Part shown: positions 9,134 to 19,200 of the stretch, piece after piece
How positions within the stretch are numbered: position 1 is the first letter of the stretch
Layout: the number at the start of each line of letters is the position of its first letter
Assembly: GCF_000311985.1 (NCBI RefSeq)
Contig: NZ_HE978585.1
Coordinates: forward strand, 466,346-530,345
Origin: Kallipyga massiliensis ph2
GTDB lineage: Bacteria; Bacillota; Clostridia; Tissierellales; Peptoniphilaceae
Direction of reading: 5' to 3'
DNA: 64,000 nucleotides
Program-made: the position numbers and the translations under genes
Notes under the pieces: generated by a model
Database searches by the model: none
What the model saw: only the letters and a program-made list of their open reading frames with translations
Told to the model about the DNA's origin: nothing

Positions 9134-10405
9134 ATGGCCAAAGAAAACCTGAACCCTTTTGAATCCGCCCAAGCCAAAGTCAAGAAAGCCTGCGAAACCC
9201 TGGGTTATGGCGACGACGTCTACCAGATCCTTTCCCAGCCCCAGCAAGTCATTGAAGTCAACATCCCCGTCCAGATGGACGACGGGACCACCAAGGTCTT
9301 CAAGGGCTACCGGTCCCAGCACAATAATGCCATCGGCCCCTACAAGGGCGGGATCCGCTTCCACCAGAACGTCAACATTGACGAAGTCAAGGCCCTCTCC
9401 ATTTGGATGACCTTCAAGTGCGGCGTCATGAACGTCCCCTTCGGCGGCGGCAAGGGTGGCGTCATCGTTGACCCCAAGACCCTGTCCGACAATGAGCTCG
9501 AACAGCTCTGCCGTGGCTATGTGGATAAACTCTACCGGAACCTGGGCGAATACTATGACATCCCCGCTCCCGATGTCGGCACCAACACCAAAGTCATGTC
9601 CTGGATGCAGGATGAGTACTGCAAGATCAACCAAGGCAATGCCAACTTCGGCGTATTCACCGGCAAGGACCCCAAATGGGGCGGCTCCCTCGGACGTGGA
9701 GCAGCCACCGGCTACGGCATCTACCTGATCGCCAAGTTTGCTGCCGAGAAGATCGGTATCGAGATGAAGGGCGCCAAGGTTTCCGTCCAGGGCTTCGGCA
9801 ACGCCGGCAAATTCACCGTCAAGAATATGTGCAAGGGCGGCGCCAAGGTCGTGGCCATCTCCGAATGGACCCGGGAAAAAGGCACCTATGCCATCTATAA
9901 CGAAGACGGTTTCGACTTCGATGAGCTGGAAGACTATATGGAGAAGAATGGCAACCTCATCAACTTCCCCGGCTCCAAGGAACTCAATGAAGAGGAATTC
10001 TTCACCCTGGACGTGGACATCTTCGCTCCCTGTGCCCTGGAAAATGCCATCACCGAAGAAGTAGCCCACAAGCTCCAGTGCAAGCTGGTCGCCGAAGCCG
10101 CCAACGGCCCCACCACCCCCGCCGGTGAGAAAGTCCTCATGGACCGTGGTATCGTCATCACTCCGGATATCCTGACCAACGCCGGTGGTGTCACCGTCTC
10201 CTACTTCGAGTGGGTGCAGAACCTGGCCGGCTACTACTGGACAGAAGAAGAAGTCGTCGAACGCCAAAGCGCCGCCACCGAAATCGCCTTCAACGACATC
10301 TGGAACCTGGCCCAAGAGCACAAGTGCTCCATGCGCGACGCCGCCTACCTCGTCTCCATCAAACGGATCTATGAAGCCATGAAATTCCGTGGCTGGGTAA
10401 AATAG
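9134..10405 (+). CDS. gdhA: Glutamate dehydrogenase
   Basis: Interconverts L-glutamate with 2-oxoglutarate and ammonia. The 423-residue length fits the catabolic hexameric type. The substrate-binding and catalytic lysines lie in GPYKGGIRFH and in FGGGKGGVIVDP. A Rossmann fold follows (VSVQGFGNAGKFT), then the conserved EAANGPTTPAG near the end. The start at 9134 has AAGGAGGATATCC directly upstream and lies 11 bp after the dehydrogenase stop, so the two genes are cotranscribed. It links histidine-derived glutamate to the 2-hydroxyacid dehydrogenase. A strong terminator follows at 10427. Confidence 0.95.
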   Translation: MAKENLNPFESAQAKVKKACETLGYGDDVYQILSQPQQVIEVNIPVQMDDGTTKVFKGYRSQHNNAIGPYKGGIRFHQNVNIDEVKALSIWMTFKCGVMNVPFGGGKGGVIVDPKTLSDNELEQLCRGYVDKLYRNLGEYYDIPAPDVGTNTKVMSWMQDEYCKINQGNANFGVFTGKDPKWGGSLGRGAATGYGIYLIAKFAAEKIGIEMKGAKVSVQGFGNAGKFTVKNMCKGGAKVVAISEWTREKGTYAIYNEDGFDFDELEDYMEKNGNLINFPGSKELNEEEFFTLDVDIFAPCALENAITEEVAHKLQCKLVAEAANGPTTPAGEKVLMDRGIVITPDILTNAGGVTVSYFEWVQNLAGYYWTEEEVVERQSAATEIAFNDIWNLAQEHKCSMRDAAYLVSIKRIYEAMKFRGWVK

Positions 10406-10426
10406 TCTGGAAAAATAGTTATAGAT

Positions 10427-10460
10427 AAGCCCCTCGGCCTGATGCCGAGGGGCTTTTTTT
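10427..10460 (+). terminator. Intrinsic terminator after gdhA
   Basis: A perfect 12-bp stem (AAGCCCCTCGGC with GCCGAGGGGCTT) and a 5-nt loop are followed by a run of T. It ends the hutU-dehydrogenase-gdhA unit. Confidence 0.92.
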
Positions 10461-10567
10461 GTGGGGGGCGAGGATTGGCAGAGCCGGGCTGGGCGTGGAG
10501 TGGCTGCAAGGGCCAGGCCAGGCGGCGATGTGGCCAGGCGAACCCCCCCTTTCTGGCATAATTGTCA

Positions 10568-10770
10568 CTTGGAGGGGTATGGGCATTCCCCTCTTCCCGC
10601 CGTAATTGCCACTTGGAGGGGTATAGGCATTCCCCTCTTCCCGCCGTTTTCGTCACTTGGAGGGGTATGGGAATTCCCCTCTTCCCCACGTTCTCGCCGC
10701 TTGGAGGGGTATGAGGATACCGCTCCTTCATGACGTTATTGCCATTTGGAGGGGTATAGGGACATCCTTT
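10568..10770. repeat. Intergenic hairpin array A: about five 44-bp tandem units
   Basis: Units start at 10568, 10612, 10656 and 10700 (exactly 44 bp apart), and a degenerate fifth begins near 10745. Each begins CTTGGAGGGGTAT and contains GAGGGG-10 nt-CCCCTC, a potential hairpin. The linker between hairpins varies; read on the minus strand it resembles TGGCGAAAACGGCGGG. The right half of a decayed earlier unit is visible just upstream. No credible gene covers 10461-10883; the open frames there are products of the repeat. See also arrays at 11143, 27459, 48741 and 57918. Confidence 0.9.
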
Positions 10771-10883
10771 TGGGTTCCGCCTAAACCCACGCTTGCAGGG
10801 ACTAGGGAAAGTAAGGTGGTTTATGTTGCCTGGAAAGTAGCAAGCCCTTATTTCCTACAGGGCAACAAATTCCAGCGGAGGCC

Positions 10884-10912
10884 TTGAAAGACCTGGTTTT
10901 TTTTGTTAAAAT
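10884..10912 (+). promoter_or_regulatory. Promoter of tRNA-Pro
   Basis: TTGAAA at 10884-10889 and TAAAAT at 10907-10912 with a 17-bp spacer place transcription start about 5 nt before the tRNA 5' end. Confidence 0.75.
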
Positions 10913-10923
10913 AATTGAGATAT

Positions 10924-10997
10924 CGGGGTGTGGCGCAGTTCGGTAGCGCACTTGTCTGGGGGACAAGGGGCCGGAGGTTCAAATCCTCTCACTCCGA
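10924..10997 (+). tRNA. tRNA-Pro (anticodon GGG)
   Basis: A 74-nt cloverleaf. The acceptor stem CGGGGTG pairs with CACTCCG, with discriminator A at 10997. The D arm contains GTTCGGTAGC. The anticodon stem CTTGT/ACAAG encloses the loop CTGGGGG, giving anticodon GGG, which reads CCC and CCT. The T loop is TTCAAAT. CCA is not encoded. It has its own promoter and terminator and sits between repeat arrays A and B. Confidence 0.93.
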
Positions 10998-11006
10998 TCA
11001 ATAAAG

Positions 11007-11046
11007 AAACGGCTTGAAATCAACGACTTCAGGCCGTTTTTCTTTT
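11007..11046 (+). terminator. Terminator of tRNA-Pro
   Basis: AACGGC with GCCGTT, extended inwards by TGAAATC/GACTTCA pairing with one mismatch, is followed by TTTTTCTTTT. It ends the single-gene tRNA transcript. Confidence 0.8.
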
Positions 11047-11142
11047 GCTTTAAGTTATCCACATTTTGGGTTTTGGGGCCAATTTTGGGGCCAATTTTTT
11101 TCTAAATTATTTCGGCCATCATTAGCGTTTTTCGCCCTATCA

Positions 11143-11449
11143 TAGTGTTGATTAGCAGAAAAACGCCAAACCACCACTATTGAGATGACAAAACCATAGT
11201 GTTGATTGGCATAAAATCGCCAAACCACCACTACTGAGGCGATATAATTGTAGTGTTGATTTGCGAAAATCGCTACAACCACCACTACTGAGACGACGAA
11301 ATCATAGTGTTGATTTGCAGAAAATCGTCAAACCACCACTACTGAGGCGGAGAAATTGTAGTGTTGGTTTGCGGAAATTGCGGCAACCACCACTACTGAG
11401 ACGACAAAATCATAGTGTTGATTAGCAGGAAATCGCCAAACCACCACTA
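11143..11449. repeat. Intergenic hairpin array B: six 54-bp tandem units
   Basis: Units begin with TAGTGTTG at 11143, 11197, 11251, 11305, 11359 and 11413, exactly 54 bp apart. Each has left arm TAGTGTTGATTTG and right arm CAAACCACCACTA, which pair at 11 of 13 positions. The segment between the arms resembles CAGAAAATCGCC; the 17-bp linker between units is of the type CTGAGACGACGAAATCA. Open frames across this region are artefacts of the repeat. The 137 bp from here to the next gene hold no recognisable gene. Confidence 0.92.
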
Positions 11450-11547
11450 GGCGAGAGTGGGGAGAGGACAATATTCCCTCATCAGATAGAAAGAAAGCGT
11501 TTTTTAGGATAGAATAAAGGGGAGTGTATATGGCTTGAACGGGGCAG

Positions 11548-11564
11548 GGGCGGATTTCCCGCCC
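11548..11564 (+). promoter_or_regulatory. Short GC hairpin in the leader of the carboxyltransferase gene
   Basis: GGGCGG-ATTTC-CCGCCC forms a compact 6-bp hairpin 7 nt before the AGAAAGGA ribosome site of the TTG-initiated gene at 11587. It may help define the leader or stabilise the mRNA. I see no confident -35/-10 pair in 11450-11547. Confidence 0.3.
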
Positions 11565-11586
11565 GGTACCTAGAAAGGATAATCTC

Positions 11587-12930
11587 TTGAATAAATCAAT
11601 TAAAGTGGTGGATACCATCCTCCGGGATGCGGCGCAGAGCCTGATTGCCACCAGGATGACGACCAAGGAGATGGAAGGGGCTCTCGATTTAATTGACTCG
11701 GCGGGATATTATGCCGTGGAGTGCTGGGGCGGAGCGACCTTTGACACCTGCATGCGGTATTTGAATGAGGATCCTTGGGAGAGGCTTCGGACCTTCCGCA
11801 AGGGGCTGAAGAATACCAAGACCCAGATGCTCCTCCGTGGGCAGAATGTCCTGGGTTATAAGAACTATCCGGACGATTTCGTCGAGCTCTTTGTTGCCAA
11901 GTCGATTGAAAACGGGATCGACATCATCCGGATCTTCGATGCCTTGAACGACACGAGAAATCTGGAGACCGCCATGAAGGCGACCAAGAAGTACGGGGGC
12001 CATGCCCAGGCAGCTATCTGCTATACGACGGGCCCGGTCTTCACCCTGGACTACTTCACCAAGCTCACCAAAGAGATGGAAGAGCTGGGTGCGGACTCCA
12101 TCTGCATTAAGGATATGGCGGGCTTGCTGACCCCGGACCGGTCCTTCAAGCTGGTCCAGGCCATGAGGAAGGTCACCGACCTCCCCATCGAAGTCCATAG
12201 CCACACCACCGCCGGGACGGCTTCCATGAGCCTCCTCAAGGGAGTCGAAGCCGGAGCCGACATTATTGATACGGCCCTATCCCCCCTGGGCGGCGGGACA
12301 TCCCACCCGGCCACCGAGACCATGCACATCAGCTTGAGCGAGATGGGCTACGATACCGGCCTTGACCTGGAGGTTCTCCAGAAGCTGGCCGAATACTTCG
12401 CCCCCATCCGGGACAAGTACGTCAACGAGGGCGTCCTCAACATCAAGATGCTCCAGGTGGAGCCCAAGGCCCTGGTCTACCAGGTCCCGGGCGGCATGCT
12501 CTCCAACCTCCTCTCCCAGCTTACCCAGCAGGGGCGGCCCGACCTCTATGAGCCGGTTCTCAAGGAAGTCCCCAACGTCCGTGCGGACCTGGGCTACCCA
12601 CCCCTGGTGACCCCCATGTCCCAGATGGTCGGAACCCAGGCCACCATGAATGTCCTCATGGGTGAGCGCTACAAGCTGGTCCCCAAAGAAGTCAAAGACT
12701 ATGTCAAGGGGCTCTATGGCCAGCCTCCCGCACCCATCTCCGATGAGATCCGGACCAAGATGATCGGAAACGCCGAGGTCATGACCGACCGCCCGGCCGA
12801 CCACCTGGACCCCATCCTCCCCAAGCTTCGCGAGGAAACGGCAGGCCTGGCAAGAACGGATGAGGATGTCCTCTCCTATGGGTCCTTCCCCGAAGTGGCC
12901 AAGGATTTCCTCCAGAATAAATACGCCTAG
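11587..12930 (+). CDS. Biotin-dependent carboxyltransferase subunit (oxaloacetate decarboxylase alpha / pyruvate carboxylase subunit B type)
   Basis: Moves a carboxyl group between oxaloacetate or a similar acid and carrier-bound biotin. The 447-residue protein has the TIM-barrel carboxyltransferase opening VVDTILRDAAQSL, the lysine in SICIKDMAGLL and the metal-binding HSH in IEVHSHTTAGTASM, then the conserved post-barrel domain. It stops before any lysine-containing biotinyl domain, so a separate carrier protein is required. The start is TTG at 11587, with AGAAAGGA at good distance. It is monocistronic here. An oxaloacetate decarboxylase, methylmalonyl-CoA transcarboxylase 5S-like or pyruvate carboxylase B role cannot be separated from sequence alone. 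Confidence 0.85.
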   Translation: MNKSIKVVDTILRDAAQSLIATRMTTKEMEGALDLIDSAGYYAVECWGGATFDTCMRYLNEDPWERLRTFRKGLKNTKTQMLLRGQNVLGYKNYPDDFVELFVAKSIENGIDIIRIFDALNDTRNLETAMKATKKYGGHAQAAICYTTGPVFTLDYFTKLTKEMEELGADSICIKDMAGLLTPDRSFKLVQAMRKVTDLPIEVHSHTTAGTASMSLLKGVEAGADIIDTALSPLGGGTSHPATETMHISLSEMGYDTGLDLEVLQKLAEYFAPIRDKYVNEGVLNIKMLQVEPKALVYQVPGGMLSNLLSQLTQQGRPDLYEPVLKEVPNVRADLGYPPLVTPMSQMVGTQATMNVLMGERYKLVPKEVKDYVKGLYGQPPAPISDEIRTKMIGNAEVMTDRPADHLDPILPKLREETAGLARTDEDVLSYGSFPEVAKDFLQNKYA

Positions 12931-12954
12931 CTTCTGAACGATTAAGCAGACAGG

Positions 12955-12994
12955 AAAAAAGGCGGAGTCCAACATCAGGATTCCGCCTTTTTTT
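12955..12994 (+). terminator. Terminator after the carboxyltransferase gene
   Basis: AAAGGCGGAGTCC and GGATTCCGCCTTT form a long stem with one mismatch and a 7-nt loop, followed by seven T. Confidence 0.92.
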
Positions 12995-13072
12995 ACACTT
13001 TTTTCTTAAGCAAATCTTCCTTTAATCAATCCTACATGGGTCGAAAAGAGAAGGATCCTTGCTCAATAGAGA

Positions 13073-13101
13073 TTGAAAACAAGCGATATGCTCGTTATAA
13101 T
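13073..13101 (+). promoter_or_regulatory. Promoter of the giant surface protein gene
   Basis: TTGAAA at 13073-13078 and a perfect TATAAT at 13096-13101 have a 17-bp spacer. This leaves an AT-rich leader of about 155 nt before the start at 13263; I see no recognisable riboswitch in it. Confidence 0.8.
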
Positions 13102-13262
13102 AATGAGTATGAATACACTAGGATATGATTTTCTTTTGCAAAGTTTTAATTCATTTTTGGAAACAATGAATATAACAAGGGTCAATCCTGGAAGAATAGA
13201 CAATTTCAAAAAAAGGTTATGGGCGTGAATAACCAGATCATTGGAAGTAGAGGAGGAAGAGG

Positions 13263-16200
13263 ATGAAACGTTTTTTGATGCGAAGTCTTAGCTTCTTGTT
13301 AGGCATAGCCATGCTTCTCACGGCGATGCCGACCCGGTCCTCGGCATCACCGGCATATATCGAGGAAATGCAGAATAGCTTACTTCGCCAGGGGAATGGG
13401 AGTGGCTTCAATTATGATGCGATACCTGAGGAGAAAACCAAATTCATTAATCAGAAGCCGATTTCTGACCCGGCAGATCTGGGAGATGATCCGGCGACAA
13501 AAGAAGAGGCAAATGAGCAGATAAAAAATGCCCGGATGCCGAATACCTATCACATCAAAGTTCAATATATGGCGGTGAAAGACGGAGAAGAAGTGCCTAT
13601 CTTTCAACCCTATGAAGCAACCGTGGGGGATAAGGAATATCGGTATACCGATAACCGGGGCATTGAACAACCGGTAATGTCTGAAGCAGAGAAAAGTAAG
13701 ATTGATAAGACGGTGAAGCTTCCGGATATTGATGGTTACACTCGTCCCACTCCAGAAGTCCAACTGAATTATGATTACATTAAACAGAAGGCAATTGAGG
13801 GGACAAAGAGCGGAACGGAGTATATGGCCCTCCACCCGTATCGCTATCAGGCAAAGGAAGGGAAAATGCGTGTCAAGCATATTTTCCAGGGACTATACGA
13901 TAAGAATCAATATGGACCAAAAGATGGAGAAGATCAGCTGATTTATACGACAGTTAGCGGAATTGTCGGATCAGATGTGATTGTCCAGCCTCTTCGTGAG
14001 GAGGAGAGAATCGGTTACACTCAGGAAAAAACGGTGATCCATACGAGAATTCCGGAGAATAAAGAAGATGCGGTCATTGAATATCGTTATAATCGCGATG
14101 CCTTCAATATCCGATTTGATATGGACGGTGGATCGGCGATTCCTTCGCTGAGACTCTACTATGGACAGACCATCCCCAATCTGGATGTGGAACCATCAAA
14201 AACCGGGGCAATTTTCGATGGTTGGAAAGCGAACGTCGACCTGCGCTACAAGACGGATGACGGAGTAAAAACGCTAGCTAAAGGGACAACATTCCATATG
14301 GATCAATTTCCTGACGGGATTAAAGAAGCGATGCCTGCCCAAAATATTACCTTTACTGCACTCTGGAAAGAGAAGCCGAAAGCCGATTATACGATTCAAT
14401 TCTGGACACAGAGGGCGGAATCGGATACTTACGATTTCATCGCGGCTAAAGTGGTTACCGATGCGAAAACGGGCTCAAGACCTGACCTTTCCACGATGAT
14501 GCCCGATGGCATTAAATTCCCTGAAATCGAGAAATCCTTGACCGACCAAGGGAAAGAAAAGGAACTCAACAAGTATTATGTTCGCAATACGGAGAAGATC
14601 CTGGAAGCCAATAGCGAAAAGGTAGAAAACGAGGACGGCACATCCGCTGATTTGGTCAAGAAAGTCCAGCCCGATGGAAGAACGGTCTACAATATCTATT
14701 ATGATCGCCAGGTCTATCATCTTTTATTTGAAAAATATGCAATCAATGACAAGCTGGAAGCCAAGATGACATTACCTGATGGAACGCACTATGATTCCAC
14801 GAAGGCGGTGAATAAGCCTTATCATTTTGATGCCAAGTTCGGGCAGAGATTGAAGCAGTGGCCTAACGATTTTTGGCTGATTGAAGAGGATGGCGTTGAC
14901 TTTCCTCCTCAAACATCATTTTTAGGCTGGGGATTTAACTATATCCCAGGATATGCAGGTGATTTTAATGAAGATTACTTCCTTGATACTCCGCCCTATT
15001 GGCTGACATCGAAAGACTTTATTGATAGAGAATTGGATGAACTTGGAGAAGGTAACAAACCGCTTACACATTCGGTGTCTACCGGGAAGCCACTACCGGA
15101 ACGGACAATTTCCTTAGGCCCTACGATCAGCGCGGAAAATCAGTTTGCTATTTACTATATTGATTATGCCTTTGAAGGCTTTGATGGAAAGATGCATTTT
15201 AATCCGGATATGGCCTATACGAAGATCGATACCGATGTAGAATATTTCTATCCTGCACCGGGAATCATTGGTTTCACTTCCACGGATGAAACGAAAGAGG
15301 TAAACCCTGTCGAAGAAGCAGACCGGGGAGAAGGAAAGTACGCAGTAAATCTCTCTGAAAAAAAAGCGGATGATTTGCAAAAAACGCTCGATGAGATTGA
15401 TGCAGAGAGAGAAAACAATGAACGATCCTACTTCCAGGCCTTGAAGAGAGAGGAGATCAACGGAGTAAAAACCGACGAGATTCCTAAATACCGCTTCCGT
15501 TTTGAATATCAGCGCGAAAAATACAAGCTCTTCCTGGATACTGATCCTTCGACGATCAACCAATATTCTGATTTTAAGGGTAAGACGCTTTCGAACGGGA
15601 AATCGGCAACAATTACGGATATTTACTATGATTTACCCCTTCGTCAATTAAATCTTGACAAAGAGTATCTTTTGACAGAAGCCGATCGTCCGGCAAATTT
15701 GCCTGAACGGTATGTCTTCAAAGGCTGGGCCATTGATCCTGAAGGAAGTCAGCTGATCAAAGATAGCGCAACAGAAGCTGAAGCGTTAGAAAAGCAAATT
15801 GCGGAGAAATATAGCGAGCTTGCTGATCACGCAAAGGATGATGCAAAAAGGGAAAGCATTCAGAAGGAACTAGATGCCTTGAAAGTTCAATTGGATCAGG
15901 TCGACAACACGATGCCCAATTACGATATTGTGCTTTATGCCAAATGGGGCGAACCGGATGTCGATTGGAAGCTCACTTTTGATGCCAATGGAGGAAGTTT
16001 CTCCGATCTTCTTCCTCAAGATATTGCGACCCATAAAGAGGGAGAAAAGATCCAAACCTCGATCGGAACCGTTCCTTATGTTTTGCCGGTAAAAGAATCC
16101 GGAGATGAGAAGGAGCAGAAATTCCATGTTCGAAATGGCATGACCGTTCAGGCACCGGCTCCTCCGATAAGAAAGGGTTACGATTTTCTGGGCTGGGAGA

Positions 16201-19200
16201 TCGTTCGTTTCAAAGCCGATGGATCGATCGATGCCTCCTATAAAAATAAGTACGGTGTGGAGGAATTGTACGCCTTTGGCAATAGTGTGTTGAGCGATGT
16301 CTATTTGAAGGCAATTTGGGTCAAAAATGACATGGTTGACATCCTTGCGGAACACTATTTCCTGGATGAGGACTTTCATCCCATAAAGGAACCCACCAAG
16401 GTAACCATCCCCAACAATCGCGTAGGGGAATATGCAACCACAACCGGGAAATACCAAGGGAATGAATATCTCCTGATTCCAAGAAGTGAGTGGGACAAGC
16501 TGGAACAGAATTCCGGCGAATATAAACAATATGTCGAGGAAACGGAACGAAAGAACACGTATTTCCAAAGTTTGCGCGTGGCTCCTGATAAGATTGATGA
16601 CCACGGCGAGCTAAAAGATAACCCTGAGGCCAAGAAGAATTATTTCCGCTTCTTCTACAGAGAGTTTACCAAGAGACACTATACAGTAAACTATCTCAGC
16701 ACAAAGAATACAGCGGTAGAGTCTCTGCCGGCGATAGGTGAAAAACCGGATGGCAGCTACACCATTATTCCTTCAGAAGAGCTAACAAAGGGAAACAACG
16801 ATTATGATGCAGTGAACTTCCGTGAGATTCCCGGTTGGAAGCTTATCAGTACACCCCAGAGACAGCTCTTCTTCGATGTGGACAGTGAAGGAAAAATGAC
16901 AGGCATTAACGGGGTAGCTTCCGGTGAAGTGAATTTCTACTATCAAGATGTCCGCGTAATTAAAAGGAAGACGCCGGATTCCGCTGTTCCGGATGGTTAC
17001 CATCGTGTCATATTCAAAGCAGGCCGGGATGGTTCCTTCGGGAAGGATGCCGGGGGTAAGCCGATCAAAGAAGTCTTTTACGACGTGATTGATGGATTGG
17101 AATTCCGCAACATTCCCGTTCCTCAAGAGCAGGATGCCCAGGGCTCGCTTCTGCCCCCGGTGATTACACCGGATCCGAATTGTGAATTTGTCGGTTGGCA
17201 GGACAGCCCCCTGATCGATGGCAACACCGTTATCCGGAAGGACTACACCTTTACAGCTAAGTTCAGACCCTTGAAGGACGTCATCGAAATAACAACGGGA
17301 GATGAAGACCTTCCAGACTACTTTGTTGATGTCTATCTTGATACAACGGATAAGGCGGATGCGTCCATTACGGATAATCAGTTTACCGGTGAGAGCAAAA
17401 AGCACTTTAAGGTCAATCCGGAGAAAATTGTGGAAATTCCTGCTGCTGATCCGCAAGGTGGCGGGGTAAAGGACAAAGACGGAAATCCGCTAAAGGATGC
17501 AAAGGGCAAGGAGGCAAAGTGGCAATTTAAGTCCTGGCAGGTAAAGGATGACGCCACCAAGGTCTGGAATAAGGGTGAAACGATCAAGGATCAATTCACC
17601 GAGAAAGTGACGACGATTGTTGCTCAATATAACCTGAAGTGGTCGGACCTGGAGAACGTTCCGGAAACCGAGATAGGGGGAATGTGGGTATTTGAATCCC
17701 TGAAGAAGGATGACGGGACCTGGGTGAATAACTTCATGCCTAAAAAAGACCAGTTTGACCAGGCTTTGGAAAAGGTAACCGGTCTTCCGGAGTATCAGAG
17801 TTATCGAATCATCACGAGCGAAGAGGATATTTATGACCTGGTTAAGGAGGAAGACGGACCGGTGGGCGACAGCAAACCAAGGACCGTCGAAATCCAAGCA
17901 GAGGTCACCTTTAAGAACGGAACAAAGAAAGTCGTCAACATTCCGGTCAAGGTATTTAAAAATATCTATCGTGCCTTGAATGATGAGGATAAGCCGAATG
18001 TTGTGAAAAATAATCCGGAGCTTTCCGATTACGTCAAGGTGACGGTGAATCCAACGGATAAAGCGGTGGATAAGCAGAGGAAAGTTTACTATGTCAATCC
18101 GCTTGCCCAAGTTCTTATTCCGGAAAAAGATCCGAAGCCAAACGGAAATCTCACTTTTGAGGGTTGGTATTATAAGGATCCGGCTCAAGTTAGCGAACAA
18201 AACCCCCAGGGAAGAGTGGAGGTGGATCTGGCGAAACGCATGGAGATCTCGCAGGAAAGGGAGATCATCGCCGCTTATTCAACACCAACACAGCCCATCC
18301 TGCCCTTGGAACCGACGGCAAGGAAAATCATCAAGAATATTGGGGATAGCTTGACTGTAGATGACTATGAAGCAGTGATCACGCCGCCCAAGGATGAAAA
18401 TGGCAAGGATTTGCGGAAAATCCTGACCATTAAACTGGTCAAGCCCAAGGCAGAGAGAGTGACAACGGAAAAAGAGGGCGATTTCAAAGAAGCCATTGAA
18501 GTCTTCTATGAAGATGGGTCCAGCACTATTATTGATGTTGACGTGAAGGTGGTTCCCGATTTTGTTCCGCAAATCGGAGATGATAAACCGGAAGTACCGG
18601 AGAACTTTGTGAAAGTCACCTGCGATCCGACGGAGAAGGCGGTTGATTCTACACCTCATATCTATTGGGTCAATCCGGAGAAGAAAGTGACTTTACCGGA
18701 AGGGGATCCAGTCGGTAAAGAAGTTCGAAAAGCAGATGGCACAAAAGATTTTACCTGGCTATTTACGAAATGGGACAAAGCGCTGACCGGTATCTTCGAG
18801 GAAGACACGACGATTACAGCGGAATATCAGAAGGATTATGGCGGTCTGACTCCCATTGTTCCGATCTCTGATCCGCCGGTGGTAGATCTTGTCCCCTATG
18901 GCGAGGATAAGATCACCGGAAATGGCATTCCCGGTTCCAAGATTACGGTGACCGATGAAGATGGCAATCCCTTGAAGGGAAATGATGGAAATCCCATTGA
19001 AGTCTCTGTCGATGAGACCGGTAAATTTACCATTCCGACAAACCGGTTGCCGGAAGGGAAAAAGCCGAAAGACATCTATCTGACGCAAACTGAAAAGGAA
19101 AAAATGCCTTCTGAACCGGTACCGGTCGTGGAACAGGGTCCGAAGTACATTGTTGCAGAGGATCCGGACCATCCGGGTGAAGTGCCGGAAGGCTATGTCC

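Noticed and set aside
9119-10321. 400-codon minus-strand frame opposite gdhA
   Set aside because: Antisense shadow caused by third-position GC bias; no ribosome site.
11055-11285. Small protein encoded on the minus strand of array B
   Set aside because: It is the 54-bp repeat (18 codons) read in frame, giving a repetitive peptide, with no start signals.
10568-11449. CRISPR array
   Set aside because: Units are directly adjacent with internal dyads. The variable part is a short degenerate core rather than unique 30-40-bp spacers, and no cas genes are in the window.
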